From positions 1 to 64,000 of the forward strand of contig NZ_JAWLVJ010000023.1 of NCBI RefSeq assembly GCF_033100395.1: a DNA stretch of 64,000 nucleotides, given 5' to 3'. A program made the translations under genes and the position numbers. Shown piece after piece: positions 25,762 through 34,157 of this stretch (positions within the stretch are counted from its first letter, which is position 1; each line of letters starts with the position of its first letter). This DNA comes from Terasakiella sp033100395. GTDB taxonomy: Bacteria > Pseudomonadota > Alphaproteobacteria > Rhodospirillales > Terasakiellaceae. The notes below the pieces were generated by a model, which was not told the origin of the DNA, searched no databases, and saw nothing but the letters and a program-made list of their open reading frames with translations.

Positions 25762-28085
25762 CAGACTTTTCCTCTGCTTAATCGAAGGGCATTTGCGATT
25801 ACTACCAAAGAAGAGGTAGACATCGCAACTGCCGCGATGAGCGGGGTGACATATCCGGCAATCGCCAGCGGGATTGTCACACTGTTATATAAAAATGCCA
25901 AAGCAAAATTTTGCTTCACCAGCTGTTCCGCTTTGTTGGCCACACCCAGAACTTCCAGAACAGGCTTCAAACGATCCCCCTGGAAAACCGCATCGGCTGC
26001 GGTTTGTGACACATCAATGGCGGTAGAAGGCGACAGGGAAACATGGGCTGCTGCCAGGGCTGGTGCATCGTTCAACCCGTCACCGACCATTAAGGCGGTA
26101 TCCAGTTTTTCCAGCTCATCGCATTTATCGCGCGGGGTGCATTGAGCTTTCCAGTCGGTAATGGCCAACGCGCCTGCCACATGTTTGACAGGTTCGATCC
26201 GATCGCCAGATAGCAGATGAGTGGCATAGCCGCGGGTGTGAAGCTCGTTCAAAATTTCTTTGGCATCAGATCGGACATGATCGGCAAATTTAAAGCAAAT
26301 GGGGTCTTGATCTTTGATGGCCAGCCATAGTTCCGGCCCATCGCTTAAGGGGGCATCTTCACGACCACACCAGGCGCGGCTGCCAAGGCGAATGTCATCC
26401 AGTTCCAACCCACAGCCCGGGACTTCTATCACATTGGATTTTATCGCAATATGGGGAACCGCACGGCATAATGCACGTGATAACGGGTGTTTGGACGCGC
26501 CTGCCAGACTGGCGGCCAGTTCCAGATGCTCGTTTGAAAGATCATCGCGGTTGACCAGTTCCGCACGACCCAGTGTCAGGGTGCCCGTTTTATCAAAGAC
26601 GATGTTTTTTATCTGGGCAAACCGTTCAAGCGCGGTGCCTGTCTTTACCAAAATCCCTTGTCTTAGAAGACGACCGGATGCGATCACCTGAACGACCGGA
26701 ACGGCCAAAGCAAGGGCGCAAGGGCAGGTGATGATCAGAACGGCAATGGCATGCAGTAACGCTTCGTTCCATAGTGCGCCATCGATAAAGAACCAGTAGA
26801 CAAAGGTGATAAGCGCCAGGAAATGCACGACAGGGGCGTAATAACGTGCCACCCGGTCAGCAAGGGCGACGTAATTGGCACGCCCTGCCTCGGCTTCTTC
26901 CATCAAACGGACGATTTCGGCCAGCAGGGTGCCTTCGCCTGTGGCGGTGACCTTGATTTTCAGCGGCGCAGACAGGTTGGTGGTGCCTGCAAAAACCTGA
27001 TCTTCCACCTTGGCGGCTGTCGGCAGGGATTCGCCAGAGATCAGGCTGGTATCAATGTCGGATTGGCCTTCGATGATGGTGCCGTCAATGGCGATCCGTT
27101 CGCCGGCAGCGGACAGAACCGTCATGCCCTCAACGACCTGATCTGGTGGGATCAGGGACTTTGTGCCATCGTCATTCAAGACGGTAACGGCAACCGCATT
27201 TAGACCCAGCAGATGTTCGGCTGCCCCGCGTGCCTTGCCGCGTGCCCGACGGTCCAGATAGCGTCCGATTAGCAAGAAGAATAAAAGACTGATGGCAGAA
27301 TCAAAATAGGCATGTTCTGCCCCCGTCATCACTTGATAAAGGCTCATGCCCGCTGCCAGCAAGACGGCGAGCGAAATCGGCACATCCATATTCAGACGGC
27401 CGGACTTCAGTGCTGTGATGGCGGACCTGAAAAACGGGCGTCCGGCATAGGCGACAGCGGGCAAAGCGACAAGGGCAGACAGCCAGTGCATCAAATCACG
27501 CGTGGTTGCCAGCATACCTTGGGAATATCCCGCCCAGACAGAAACGGAAAACAGCATGACGTTGGCCGCCGCAAACCCGGCAACGGCCATGGCGCGCAGC
27601 AGTTCTTTCTCGCTCTTTTCATTTTCGGAATTGAGCAAACCGGGATCATACGGCACCAGACGATAGCCTAGGCCATTGATGATCCCGACCAGATGATTGG
27701 GATCAATCGCTGCATCTTGCCATTTCAGGACCAGACGGCGTGTTGACATATTGACGCGGGCCTGTAAAACGCCTTCCTGTTTGGCAAGCGCTGTTTCAAT
27801 CAGCCAGACACAAGCAGCACAATGGATGCCTTCGACCATTAGATAGAGGGTTTTATGATTGCCGTCTTCTTCGATGATATGGGCGCGGTAATCAATGATG
27901 GCTTCATCTTCATCGGGGCGCAGTGCCTTTACATCTGGATCAAGGGTGCGGCGCTCGTAATATGTTTTGAGCCCCAGACCGTTGATCAGGTTATAGGCTC
28001 CTTCACAGCCCTTACAGCAAAAACCATCCCCGCCGTCTGAAACGGGGGGGATGGGATCACCGCAATGAAGACAAGTCTCTGTCAT
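25761..28085 (-). CDS. ccoI: Copper-transporting P1B-type ATPase CcoI/FixI
   Basis: CcoI exports or delivers copper for the CuB site of cbb3 oxidase. The 774-residue protein starts with a cysteine-rich segment (CLHCGDP, CCKGCEGAYNLI). A heavy-metal domain with GIHCAACVWLIE follows. The P-type core has TGES-like SLISGESLP, the membrane copper motif CPCALALAVP, the phosphorylation motif DKTGTLT and the hinge GDGLNDAPALAAA. Eight membrane helices are expected. It is flanked by ccoH and ccoS, as in other ccoGHIS clusters, which separates it from general CopA exporters. Confidence 0.96.
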   Translation of the reverse strand: MTETCLHCGDPIPPVSDGGDGFCCKGCEGAYNLINGLGLKTYYERRTLDPDVKALRPDEDEAIIDYRAHIIEEDGNHKTLYLMVEGIHCAACVWLIETALAKQEGVLQARVNMSTRRLVLKWQDAAIDPNHLVGIINGLGYRLVPYDPGLLNSENEKSEKELLRAMAVAGFAAANVMLFSVSVWAGYSQGMLATTRDLMHWLSALVALPAVAYAGRPFFRSAITALKSGRLNMDVPISLAVLLAAGMSLYQVMTGAEHAYFDSAISLLFFLLIGRYLDRRARGKARGAAEHLLGLNAVAVTVLNDDGTKSLIPPDQVVEGMTVLSAAGERIAIDGTIIEGQSDIDTSLISGESLPTAAKVEDQVFAGTTNLSAPLKIKVTATGEGTLLAEIVRLMEEAEAGRANYVALADRVARYYAPVVHFLALITFVYWFFIDGALWNEALLHAIAVLIITCPCALALAVPVVQVIASGRLLRQGILVKTGTALERFAQIKNIVFDKTGTLTLGRAELVNRDDLSNEHLELAASLAGASKHPLSRALCRAVPHIAIKSNVIEVPGCGLELDDIRLGSRAWCGREDAPLSDGPELWLAIKDQDPICFKFADHVRSDAKEILNELHTRGYATHLLSGDRIEPVKHVAGALAITDWKAQCTPRDKCDELEKLDTALMVGDGLNDAPALAAAHVSLSPSTAIDVSQTAADAVFQGDRLKPVLEVLGVANKAEQLVKQNFALAFLYNSVTIPLAIAGYVTPLIAAVAMSTSSLVVIANALRLSRGKV

Positions 28086-28106
28086 GACAATCGTTCAGTG
28101 AAATCG

Positions 28107-28601
28107 TTATTTAACGACGACACGTTCAACCAGCTGGTATTGACGGCCCATGCTTTCTGCATGAACGCGCACGTCCCATTGACCGGGCTGTGCCAGTGTC
28201 AGTTTACCAGTGACAACGCCGGGTTCAGAAAGTTCGGCCGGACCATCTACGTCCATGCCTTCTGATGTTGGGCGGATAAAGAAGGTATGTGCCTTTAATT
28301 GGTCAACCGGCATTTTGTTATGATCCAGGAACACGACCTTATAGGCCACATGGCGTTCCTTATCATTGGCATTCAGCGTTGTGACATCCAGTTTCACATC
28401 CCAGCCCAGGGCCTCCTGTGCACGCGCGGCGTTTACATTGTCATCATAAGCCAGACCCTTGACGTAATGGTCCTTGGTTTCCAGACCCGTCCAGCTGGAA
28501 AAGGCAAAATACATCATGATGCCGTTTACCGTGATGATGACGGCAAAAAATCCGACGAAGATCCAGGGGTACCACCACCCGAGTTTACGTTGTTTACTCA
28601 T
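28107..28601 (-). CDS. ccoH: cbb3 oxidase assembly protein CcoH/FixH
   Basis: CcoH is a membrane-anchored protein that takes part in early assembly of cbb3 oxidase. The 164 residues have one N-terminal helix (GWWYPWIFVGFFAVIITVNGIMMYFAF). The conserved SWTGLETKDHYVKGLAYD follows, with an immunoglobulin-like periplasmic domain after that. Its ATG overlaps the ccoG stop by one base. It lies between ccoG and ccoI in the normal order. Confidence 0.94.
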   Translation of the reverse strand: MSKQRKLGWWYPWIFVGFFAVIITVNGIMMYFAFSSWTGLETKDHYVKGLAYDDNVNAARAQEALGWDVKLDVTTLNANDKERHVAYKVVFLDHNKMPVDQLKAHTFFIRPTSEGMDVDGPAELSEPGVVTGKLTLAQPGQWDVRVHAESMGRQYQLVERVVVK

Positions 28602-30052
28602 TATTTAGGTCCACGGAAAACTGTTGCTTGGCTTGAAATTTCGCCAGTTTCGACATCCTTGAGGATAAAGTCAATATCTGTTGAGGCACCATCCAGTTCC
28701 CCACGCGGTGCTTTCAGGAACAGTTTGAAGGACGCAACACGGTCAGCCTTGGCTTTCAGGGTCACGGTCTTCTGCGCTTTTTCTTCCTGACCGATCACAT
28801 CCATGGTCACACCGTCAATGCCTGCGATGCTGAGTTCGTAGGTTTTGCCCACAGATTCCATATTTAAAATCTTATAGGTATAGCCGTTGCGGATGTCGCC
28901 GTCGGACAGTGTAACAAACAAAGGCGCACGATCGCGGATGATATTGACTTCCAGACGATCGCGGATACTGAGACTGATCATCAGAACGGCCGTTACAGCT
29001 GTCAGCAGGATGGCATAAATGATGGTTCGCGGACGGATCAGGTGGACCTGTTTGCCTTCGCCTTTTTCGCGGGCAATCATGTTGGTGTAACTGTCGTATG
29101 AAATCAGATTTCGCGGCAGTTTCAGGTTGTCCATCATGGTGTTACAGGCATCGATACAGAGACCACAGCCGATACATTCCATCTGTTGGCCGTCGCGGAT
29201 ATCAATCCCGGTTGGGCAGGCCTGCACACAGAGGCCACAATCCACGCAGTGACCGCGATCAGGGGAATCAAGGTTTTTCGCCCCTTTCATACGGGGTTCC
29301 CCACGCCAGGCTTCATAGGTTACGAGCAGGGAATCTTCATCGGTCATCACGCCCTGAAAACGGCCGTAGGGACACATGTAGAAACATACCTGTTCACGGG
29401 CAAAACCGGCCATGATGTAAGTCATGGAGGTCAGAACACCTAATGTGATCAGCGTCCAGCCGCCTACATTGCCTGTCAGCAGGTCTTTGGTGATGGTGGG
29501 TGCATCGTTGAAATACCACAGGAACGAAACGGCCATGAAAAGCGAGATCATCAACCAGATAGTATGTTTGGCCACGCGTTTCAGGAATTTGTTCATGCTC
29601 ATCGGTGATTTATCAAGCTTGATCCGCTTGGCACGATCGCCTTCAATCCAACCTTCCACTTTCATGAACAGGTCTGTCCAGACGGTCTGGAAACAGGCAA
29701 AGCCACACCAGACCCGCCCGGCAATGGCTGAGGCAGCAAACAAGGAGATTGCGGCGATAATCAATAGGCCGGTGAGGTAATAAACCTCCTGCGGCCAGAT
29801 CTCGATCCAGAAAATATACGCGCGCCGACCAGGCAGATCAAACAGCACAGCCTGGTCCGGAACACCGGGTCCCCGGTCCCATCTGACCCAGGCAAAGAAG
29901 TGGTAAAGCCCCAGAAATACCCACAACAGAATGGTTTTCCATTTGCGGAAAGGGCCGACAAATTCACGCGGGTGAACTTTGATGCGGTCTGCATAAAGAG
30001 GGCCTTTTCCATCGCCTTGATAGGCTTCGGGTTTACTGACTGCTTTTGCCAT
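28601..30052 (-). CDS. ccoG: cbb3 oxidase accessory protein CcoG/FixG
   Basis: CcoG is a membrane iron-sulfur protein; in studied species it reduces copper during cbb3 assembly. The 483 residues have an N-terminal membrane part (WKTILLWVFLGLYHF and others) with RVWCGFACFQTVWTDLF. Two ferredoxin-like 4Fe-4S motifs follow (CVDCGLCVQACPTGID and CIGCGLCIDACNTMM). A C-terminal FixG-type immunoglobulin-like domain ends the protein. It heads the ccoGHIS transcript. An FNR/FixK-type box lies 68 bases upstream. Confidence 0.96.
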   Translation of the reverse strand: MAKAVSKPEAYQGDGKGPLYADRIKVHPREFVGPFRKWKTILLWVFLGLYHFFAWVRWDRGPGVPDQAVLFDLPGRRAYIFWIEIWPQEVYYLTGLLIIAAISLFAASAIAGRVWCGFACFQTVWTDLFMKVEGWIEGDRAKRIKLDKSPMSMNKFLKRVAKHTIWLMISLFMAVSFLWYFNDAPTITKDLLTGNVGGWTLITLGVLTSMTYIMAGFAREQVCFYMCPYGRFQGVMTDEDSLLVTYEAWRGEPRMKGAKNLDSPDRGHCVDCGLCVQACPTGIDIRDGQQMECIGCGLCIDACNTMMDNLKLPRNLISYDSYTNMIAREKGEGKQVHLIRPRTIIYAILLTAVTAVLMISLSIRDRLEVNIIRDRAPLFVTLSDGDIRNGYTYKILNMESVGKTYELSIAGIDGVTMDVIGQEEKAQKTVTLKAKADRVASFKLFLKAPRGELDGASTDIDFILKDVETGEISSQATVFRGPK

Positions 30053-30119
30053 GTTTCATACTCGATCTATGGTCAACAAATATTGTCCCGAACCTATACT
30101 TGTTCGGGTAAATTAGCAA

Positions 30120-30133
30120 TTGATAACCGTCAA
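30120..30133. promoter_or_regulatory. FNR/FixK-type box upstream of ccoG
   Basis: TTGATAACCGTCAA matches the anaerobox consensus TTGAT-N4-ATCAA with one substitution. It lies 68 bases before the ccoG start. Low-oxygen induction by an FNR/FixK-family protein is the normal control of cco genes. Confidence 0.7.
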
Positions 30134-30270
30134 TTTGGCTGGCGAATTATCATTTTTTTTCCAAATAATTCTTATTTAGAAATTCTATCAAACCATTTGG
30201 TTTAATGGGTAGATCACCATATCGTAATATTATAAATCTTTAGAAATGATTGGTGATATATCCGGACATG

Positions 30271-30305
30271 AAAACGGCTGTCGCGAGTGTTTCACGACAG
30301 CCGTT
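30271..30305 (-). terminator. Terminator of ccoNOQP
   Basis: AACGGCTGTCG pairs perfectly with CGACAGCCGTT. On the minus strand a TTTT run follows. It lies about 30 bases past the ccoP stop and separates the oxidase operon from ccoGHIS. Confidence 0.85.
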
Positions 30306-30336
30306 AAACATGTTCGTCAAATCAAACGAAAGTGTC

Positions 30337-31194
30337 TTACTGACCGCCACCCAGAGAGTGAACGTAGATAGATACTTGTTTGATTTCTGTTTCTGACAGA
30401 CGACCTGCCCAGGATGGCATGACACCATGCTGAGGCTTGTTGATCTGAGCCAGAACAGCGTCTTTACCAGCACCGAAGAGCCAGATACCGTCGTTCAGAC
30501 GTGGAGCACCAAGGTCCTGAATGCCTTCACCTTCTTCGCCGTGACAAGCAGCACAGTTTTCTTCAAAGGCAACCTTGCCTTCTTCAGAAGCAGTGCCCTG
30601 ACCAGACAGTGACATAACGAAGTCAGCAATTTGGCCAGCTTGTGCAGCTGTGAGGGTTTCATCTTCAACCAGGTTTGGCATGTCAGATGCACGTTCGTTT
30701 TCATGACCGGAACGAATACCATATGTTACGGATTCCTGGATTGCTTCCAGAGTACCGCCCCATAGCCAATCGTCATCAGCCAGAACCGGGAAGCCTTTTG
30801 AACCAGAACCGGAAGCACCGTGACAAGGTTGGCAATTTTCACCGAAAATCGCGGCACCACCTGCCATCGCGTAGTTCAGAAGTTCTGCGTCTTTTGCAAC
30901 TTCACCAATTTCTTTACCTTCGAACTTTGTCGTCCAGGCCATACGAGATTTCTTAACTTCTTCCATCTCTTTGGCGTGTTCCAGTCGGTTCGTTGTTTCG
31001 AATACACCTTTGGCGTAATCGTTTAGCGTCGGCCAGGATGGGTAAACTACCCAGTAGCCGATTGCCCAAATGATCGTGACGTAAAAAGTTGTCAGCCACC
31101 ACTTTGGAAGTGGGGTATCCAACTCTTTAATGCCGTCCCATTCATGGCCGGTGGTGTCTGTGCCCGTTACCGGATCCTTTTCCACGTTTGCCAT
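30337..31194 (-). CDS. ccoP: cbb3 oxidase diheme subunit CcoP
   Basis: CcoP is the membrane-anchored diheme cytochrome c of cbb3 oxidase and passes electrons toward CcoO. The protein has 285 residues from MANVEKDP, chosen because AAGGAG lies 8 bases upstream; the open frame extends 17 codons further. One N-terminal membrane helix (WWLTTFYVTIIWAIGYWVV) is followed by two c-type heme domains, CQPCH and CAACH, each with a distal methionine segment. The final gene of ccoNOQP, it ends at a strong terminator. Confidence 0.96.
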   Translation of the reverse strand: MANVEKDPVTGTDTTGHEWDGIKELDTPLPKWWLTTFYVTIIWAIGYWVVYPSWPTLNDYAKGVFETTNRLEHAKEMEEVKKSRMAWTTKFEGKEIGEVAKDAELLNYAMAGGAAIFGENCQPCHGASGSGSKGFPVLADDDWLWGGTLEAIQESVTYGIRSGHENERASDMPNLVEDETLTAAQAGQIADFVMSLSGQGTASEEGKVAFEENCAACHGEEGEGIQDLGAPRLNDGIWLFGAGKDAVLAQINKPQHGVMPSWAGRLSETEIKQVSIYVHSLGGGQ

Positions 31195-31204
31195 ACTAAT
31201 CTCC

Positions 31205-31357
31205 TTAATCATCGTCCTGTAAGGGGATCTGAGAAGCTTCATCAAACTTCTTCTGGTTTTTGGGACGCAAAGCGAACCAAATGATCCCCAAGAACAGGAA
31301 CATCAGCCAGACGACCCATAATTGTCGCCCGAGTGAGACTAAATCGTCCAAGCTCAC
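31205..31357 (-). CDS. ccoQ: cbb3 oxidase small subunit CcoQ
   Basis: This short gene uses a GTG start with AGGT 8 bases upstream. The 50-residue product begins MSLDDLVSLGRQLWVVWLMF, has one membrane helix (about 13-31), then the FALRPKNQKKFDEA-type polar tail typical of CcoQ. It lies between ccoO and ccoP, the position where CcoQ is normally found. CcoQ stabilises CcoP in the complex. A larger frame over the same bases encodes nonsense in another phase and should be ignored. Confidence 0.9.
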   Translation of the reverse strand: MSLDDLVSLGRQLWVVWLMFLFLGIIWFALRPKNQKKFDEASQIPLQDDD

Positions 31358-31365
31358 GCTTGCAC

Positions 31366-32094
31366 CTATCGAGCCATCTCGCCTTCAGGCTTGTACGTGG
31401 TGAAGTCCACCAATGTACCGAGCATCTGAAGGTAAGCAATGAGCGCGTCCAATTCAGTGATGGATGATGGATCACCATCGAAATCACCGATTACCGCTTT
31501 CGGATAGCGAGCCAGAAGCTCGTCCGTGTCGCCAGCTTCGTCACCCAGAGCCTGAGTTTTGAAGTCAGCTGCGGCTTGTGCGATCTGTTCGTCCGTGTAC
31601 GGATCACCCGCAGCACGAAGTGCTTTCAGGTGAGCGCCTGCATCATTGAACGTCAGTTCTTTTTCAGACAGGAACTTGTACATCGGCATTACAGACTCAG
31701 GCACAACATCTTGCGGACGGATAAGGTGCGCAGTATGCCATGCGTTTGAGTATTTACCGCCTACGCGAGCAAGGTCAGGACCCGTACGCTTGGAACCCCA
31801 CTGGAAGGGGTGGTCGTACATGGATTCTGCAGCCAGGCTGTAGTGACCGTAACGCTCAACCTCGTCACGGAACGGACGAATTTGTTGAGAGTGACAGAGG
31901 TAGCAGCCTTCGCGGATGTAGATGTTACGACCCGCAAGCTCAAGAGGAGAGTAAGGACGCATGCCGTCCACTTTCTCAATGGTTTGATCCATTGTGTAAA
32001 GTGGTACGATTTGAACAAGACCACCAATGGAAATGGTGATGATGATACCGATCGCCAAGAGGATCGTATTTTTCTCGAATATTTCGTGTTTCAT
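31366..32094 (-). CDS. ccoO: cbb3 oxidase monoheme subunit CcoO
   Basis: CcoO is the membrane-anchored monoheme cytochrome c next to the catalytic subunit. The 242-residue protein has one N-terminal helix (TILLAIGIIITISIGGLVQIVPLY). The heme motif is CYLCHSQQIRPF, and VMPMYKFLSE holds the methionine ligand. RTGPDLARVGGKYSNAWH is typical of the family. It follows ccoN by 10 bases. Confidence 0.97.
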   Translation of the reverse strand: MKHEIFEKNTILLAIGIIITISIGGLVQIVPLYTMDQTIEKVDGMRPYSPLELAGRNIYIREGCYLCHSQQIRPFRDEVERYGHYSLAAESMYDHPFQWGSKRTGPDLARVGGKYSNAWHTAHLIRPQDVVPESVMPMYKFLSEKELTFNDAGAHLKALRAAGDPYTDEQIAQAAADFKTQALGDEAGDTDELLARYPKAVIGDFDGDPSSITELDALIAYLQMLGTLVDFTTYKPEGEMAR

Positions 32095-32104
32095 ATCGAT
32101 CCCC

Positions 32105-33580
32105 TTACTCAGCTGCCGCAGATTGCGGTGCTACGAATTCGTCTTCTTCACGGATATCGCCGCCGATGGTTTTGATAAAGTTCCAAACCATGATCAGAGA
32201 ACCGAGAACGAAGAGAACACCACCACAAGCACGGATTACGTAGTATGGATGCATCGCTTCTACAGACTCGATGAAGGAGTATTGCAGGAAGCCGAGGTCA
32301 TCATACGCACGCCACATCAGGCCTTGCATGATACCGGAAATCCACATCGCAGTGATGTAAAGAACGATACCGATTGTCGCAATCCAGAAGTGATACGTAA
32401 CCAGACGCAGAGAGTACAAACGTGTACGGCCCCAAAGTTTAGGAATAAGGTAGTAAAGCGCACCGAAGGATACGAATGCAACCCAACCCAAAGCACCAGA
32501 GTGTACGTGACCAACTGTCCAGTCTGTGTAGTGAGAAAGACCGTTTACAGCTTTGATAGACATAGCCGGACCTTCGAAAGTCGACATGCCGTAGAACGCG
32601 ATGGAAGCGATCAGGAAGCGCAGTACAGGGTCTGTACGCAGTTTTTCCCAAGCACCGGAAAGCGTCATCAAGCCGTTGATCATCCCACCCCAGGATGGCA
32701 TCCACAACATGATAGAGAAAGTCATACCAAGTGTTTGTGTCCAGTCTGGAAGAGATGTGTAGTGAAGGTGGTGAGGACCAGCCCAGATATACATGAAGAC
32801 CAGCGCCCAGAAGTGGATGATCGACAGACGGTAAGAATATACCGGACGTTCAGCCTGCTTTGGAACGAAGTAGTACATCAGGCCCAAGAAACCCGCTGTA
32901 AGGAAGAACCCTACCGCGTTGTGACCGTACCACCATTGTGTCATCGCATCCTGTACACCAGAAGCCCAGATGTAAGACTTGGCGAGGCTTTCACCACCGA
33001 AGAAATAAACTGGCAGTGTAATGTTGTTACCCAGGTGAAGGACAGCAACAGTAATAATGAATGCGAGGTAGAACCAGTTTGCCACATAAATGTGGGAAAC
33101 ACGGCGTGTCATCACGGTACCAGCAAAGGCGACGAGATAAGCTACCCATACAACAGTAAGGAAAAGGTCAGCATACCACTCAGGTTCTGCGTACTCTTTA
33201 CCCTGAGTAACACCCAGGACATAGCCGAGAGCCGCAATTACGATGAATGCTTGGTAACCCCAAAAAATAAAATCTGCCAACAGCTTGCCACCGAATAGTG
33301 GCGCGCGGCAGGTGCGCTGAACAACGTAAAAAGACGTTGCAAACATAATTGAACCACCGAAGGCGAAAATAACCGCCGATGTATGGACTGGGCGGACACG
33401 ACCGAAAGTCGTCCATTCCAGACCTAGGTTCAGCGCCGGAAACGCTAATTGAAAAGCGATGAATGTTCCGGCGATAAAGCCAATGACACCCCAAAACGTA
33501 GCGGCGAGTACAAACTTACGGACAACGTCCTCGTTGTATACCACTTCGGAGGCACCAGTAGCTGTGGTCGCTTGGTTCAT
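32105..33580 (-). CDS. ccoN: cbb3 oxidase catalytic subunit CcoN
   Basis: CcoN reduces oxygen to water with high affinity and pumps protons. It carries heme b, heme b3 and CuB across about 12 helices. I place the start at MNQATTATG (491 residues), because CAGGAG lies 8 bases upstream; an open frame continues 49 codons further without family resemblance. Histidine ligand regions such as FGRVRPVHTSAVIFAFGG, WWYGHNAVGFFL and HYTDWTVGHVHSGALGW are intact. It is the first gene of ccoNOQP. An FNR/FixK-type box lies about 190 bases upstream. Confidence 0.97.
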   Translation of the reverse strand: MNQATTATGASEVVYNEDVVRKFVLAATFWGVIGFIAGTFIAFQLAFPALNLGLEWTTFGRVRPVHTSAVIFAFGGSIMFATSFYVVQRTCRAPLFGGKLLADFIFWGYQAFIVIAALGYVLGVTQGKEYAEPEWYADLFLTVVWVAYLVAFAGTVMTRRVSHIYVANWFYLAFIITVAVLHLGNNITLPVYFFGGESLAKSYIWASGVQDAMTQWWYGHNAVGFFLTAGFLGLMYYFVPKQAERPVYSYRLSIIHFWALVFMYIWAGPHHLHYTSLPDWTQTLGMTFSIMLWMPSWGGMINGLMTLSGAWEKLRTDPVLRFLIASIAFYGMSTFEGPAMSIKAVNGLSHYTDWTVGHVHSGALGWVAFVSFGALYYLIPKLWGRTRLYSLRLVTYHFWIATIGIVLYITAMWISGIMQGLMWRAYDDLGFLQYSFIESVEAMHPYYVIRACGGVLFVLGSLIMVWNFIKTIGGDIREEDEFVAPQSAAAE

Positions 33581-33768
33581 GCCGAACTCCTGTTCTTCCC
33601 GAAATTCGAACGCGTCAAAAGCTATCGTCTTGATTTCCAAAACACCCCCCAGCGTCTGGACCTCGACAACGATAGCTTTCTTTGCGTACGTGCTTCCAAC
33701 TCGCCGTTTTTGACAATAAAAAGGCATAATTGGAAGGCTTGAATATAGCGCGGAATATATGGAGCGTT

Positions 33769-33782
33769 TTGATTTAAGTCAA
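33769..33782. promoter_or_regulatory. FNR/FixK-type box upstream of ccoN
   Basis: TTGATTTAAGTCAA is one base from the TTGAT-N4-ATCAA consensus and is the same variant (GTCAA half-site) as the box before ccoG. It suggests shared low-oxygen control of both cco operons. Confidence 0.7.
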
Positions 33783-34157
33783 ATAGAGATTCCAAGTAAC
33801 ATCTAGTTTGTATTGATTATAAAGTGCGCATTGGTGTATTGGTAAAATAAACGCATTTACACAATATTTTTGTTGAAAAAACAAAGGGCTAAAAGAATGA
33901 TACTTTAGTATCAAAAATCATATTATGGTCTAGTTTAGAATTGGTTAAATTATTAGGTATGACCATTTTTTACTTATATATTACTTATTTTCATTCATTG
34001 TTTACTTGAATATCGGGGATTGTTCTATAAGTTGCAAAGCATAACCACAACCGATTTGTGGCTAAGTTCTGCCTACTATATGCTTCCCCTTGTTTTTATC
34101 TTCTTTTCGTCCCATTCTTACCTATGGGTCAAAAATATTACTTAGGTTCTCTCGAAC
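33783..34157. other. AT-rich intergenic region between ccoN and ggt
   Basis: Beyond the FNR/FixK-type box I see only AT-rich sequence. It must contain the ggt promoter and perhaps distal cco sequence. No repeat, hairpin with a T-run or convincing small ORF stands out. A frame that starts at 34058 overlaps ggt in another phase and looks spurious. Confidence 0.5.

Noticed and set aside
32027..33298. Long 423-codon open frame on the plus strand opposite ccoN
   Set aside because: It lies antisense to a clear CcoN with intact motifs, has no recognisable domain, and looks like a by-product of biased codon use.
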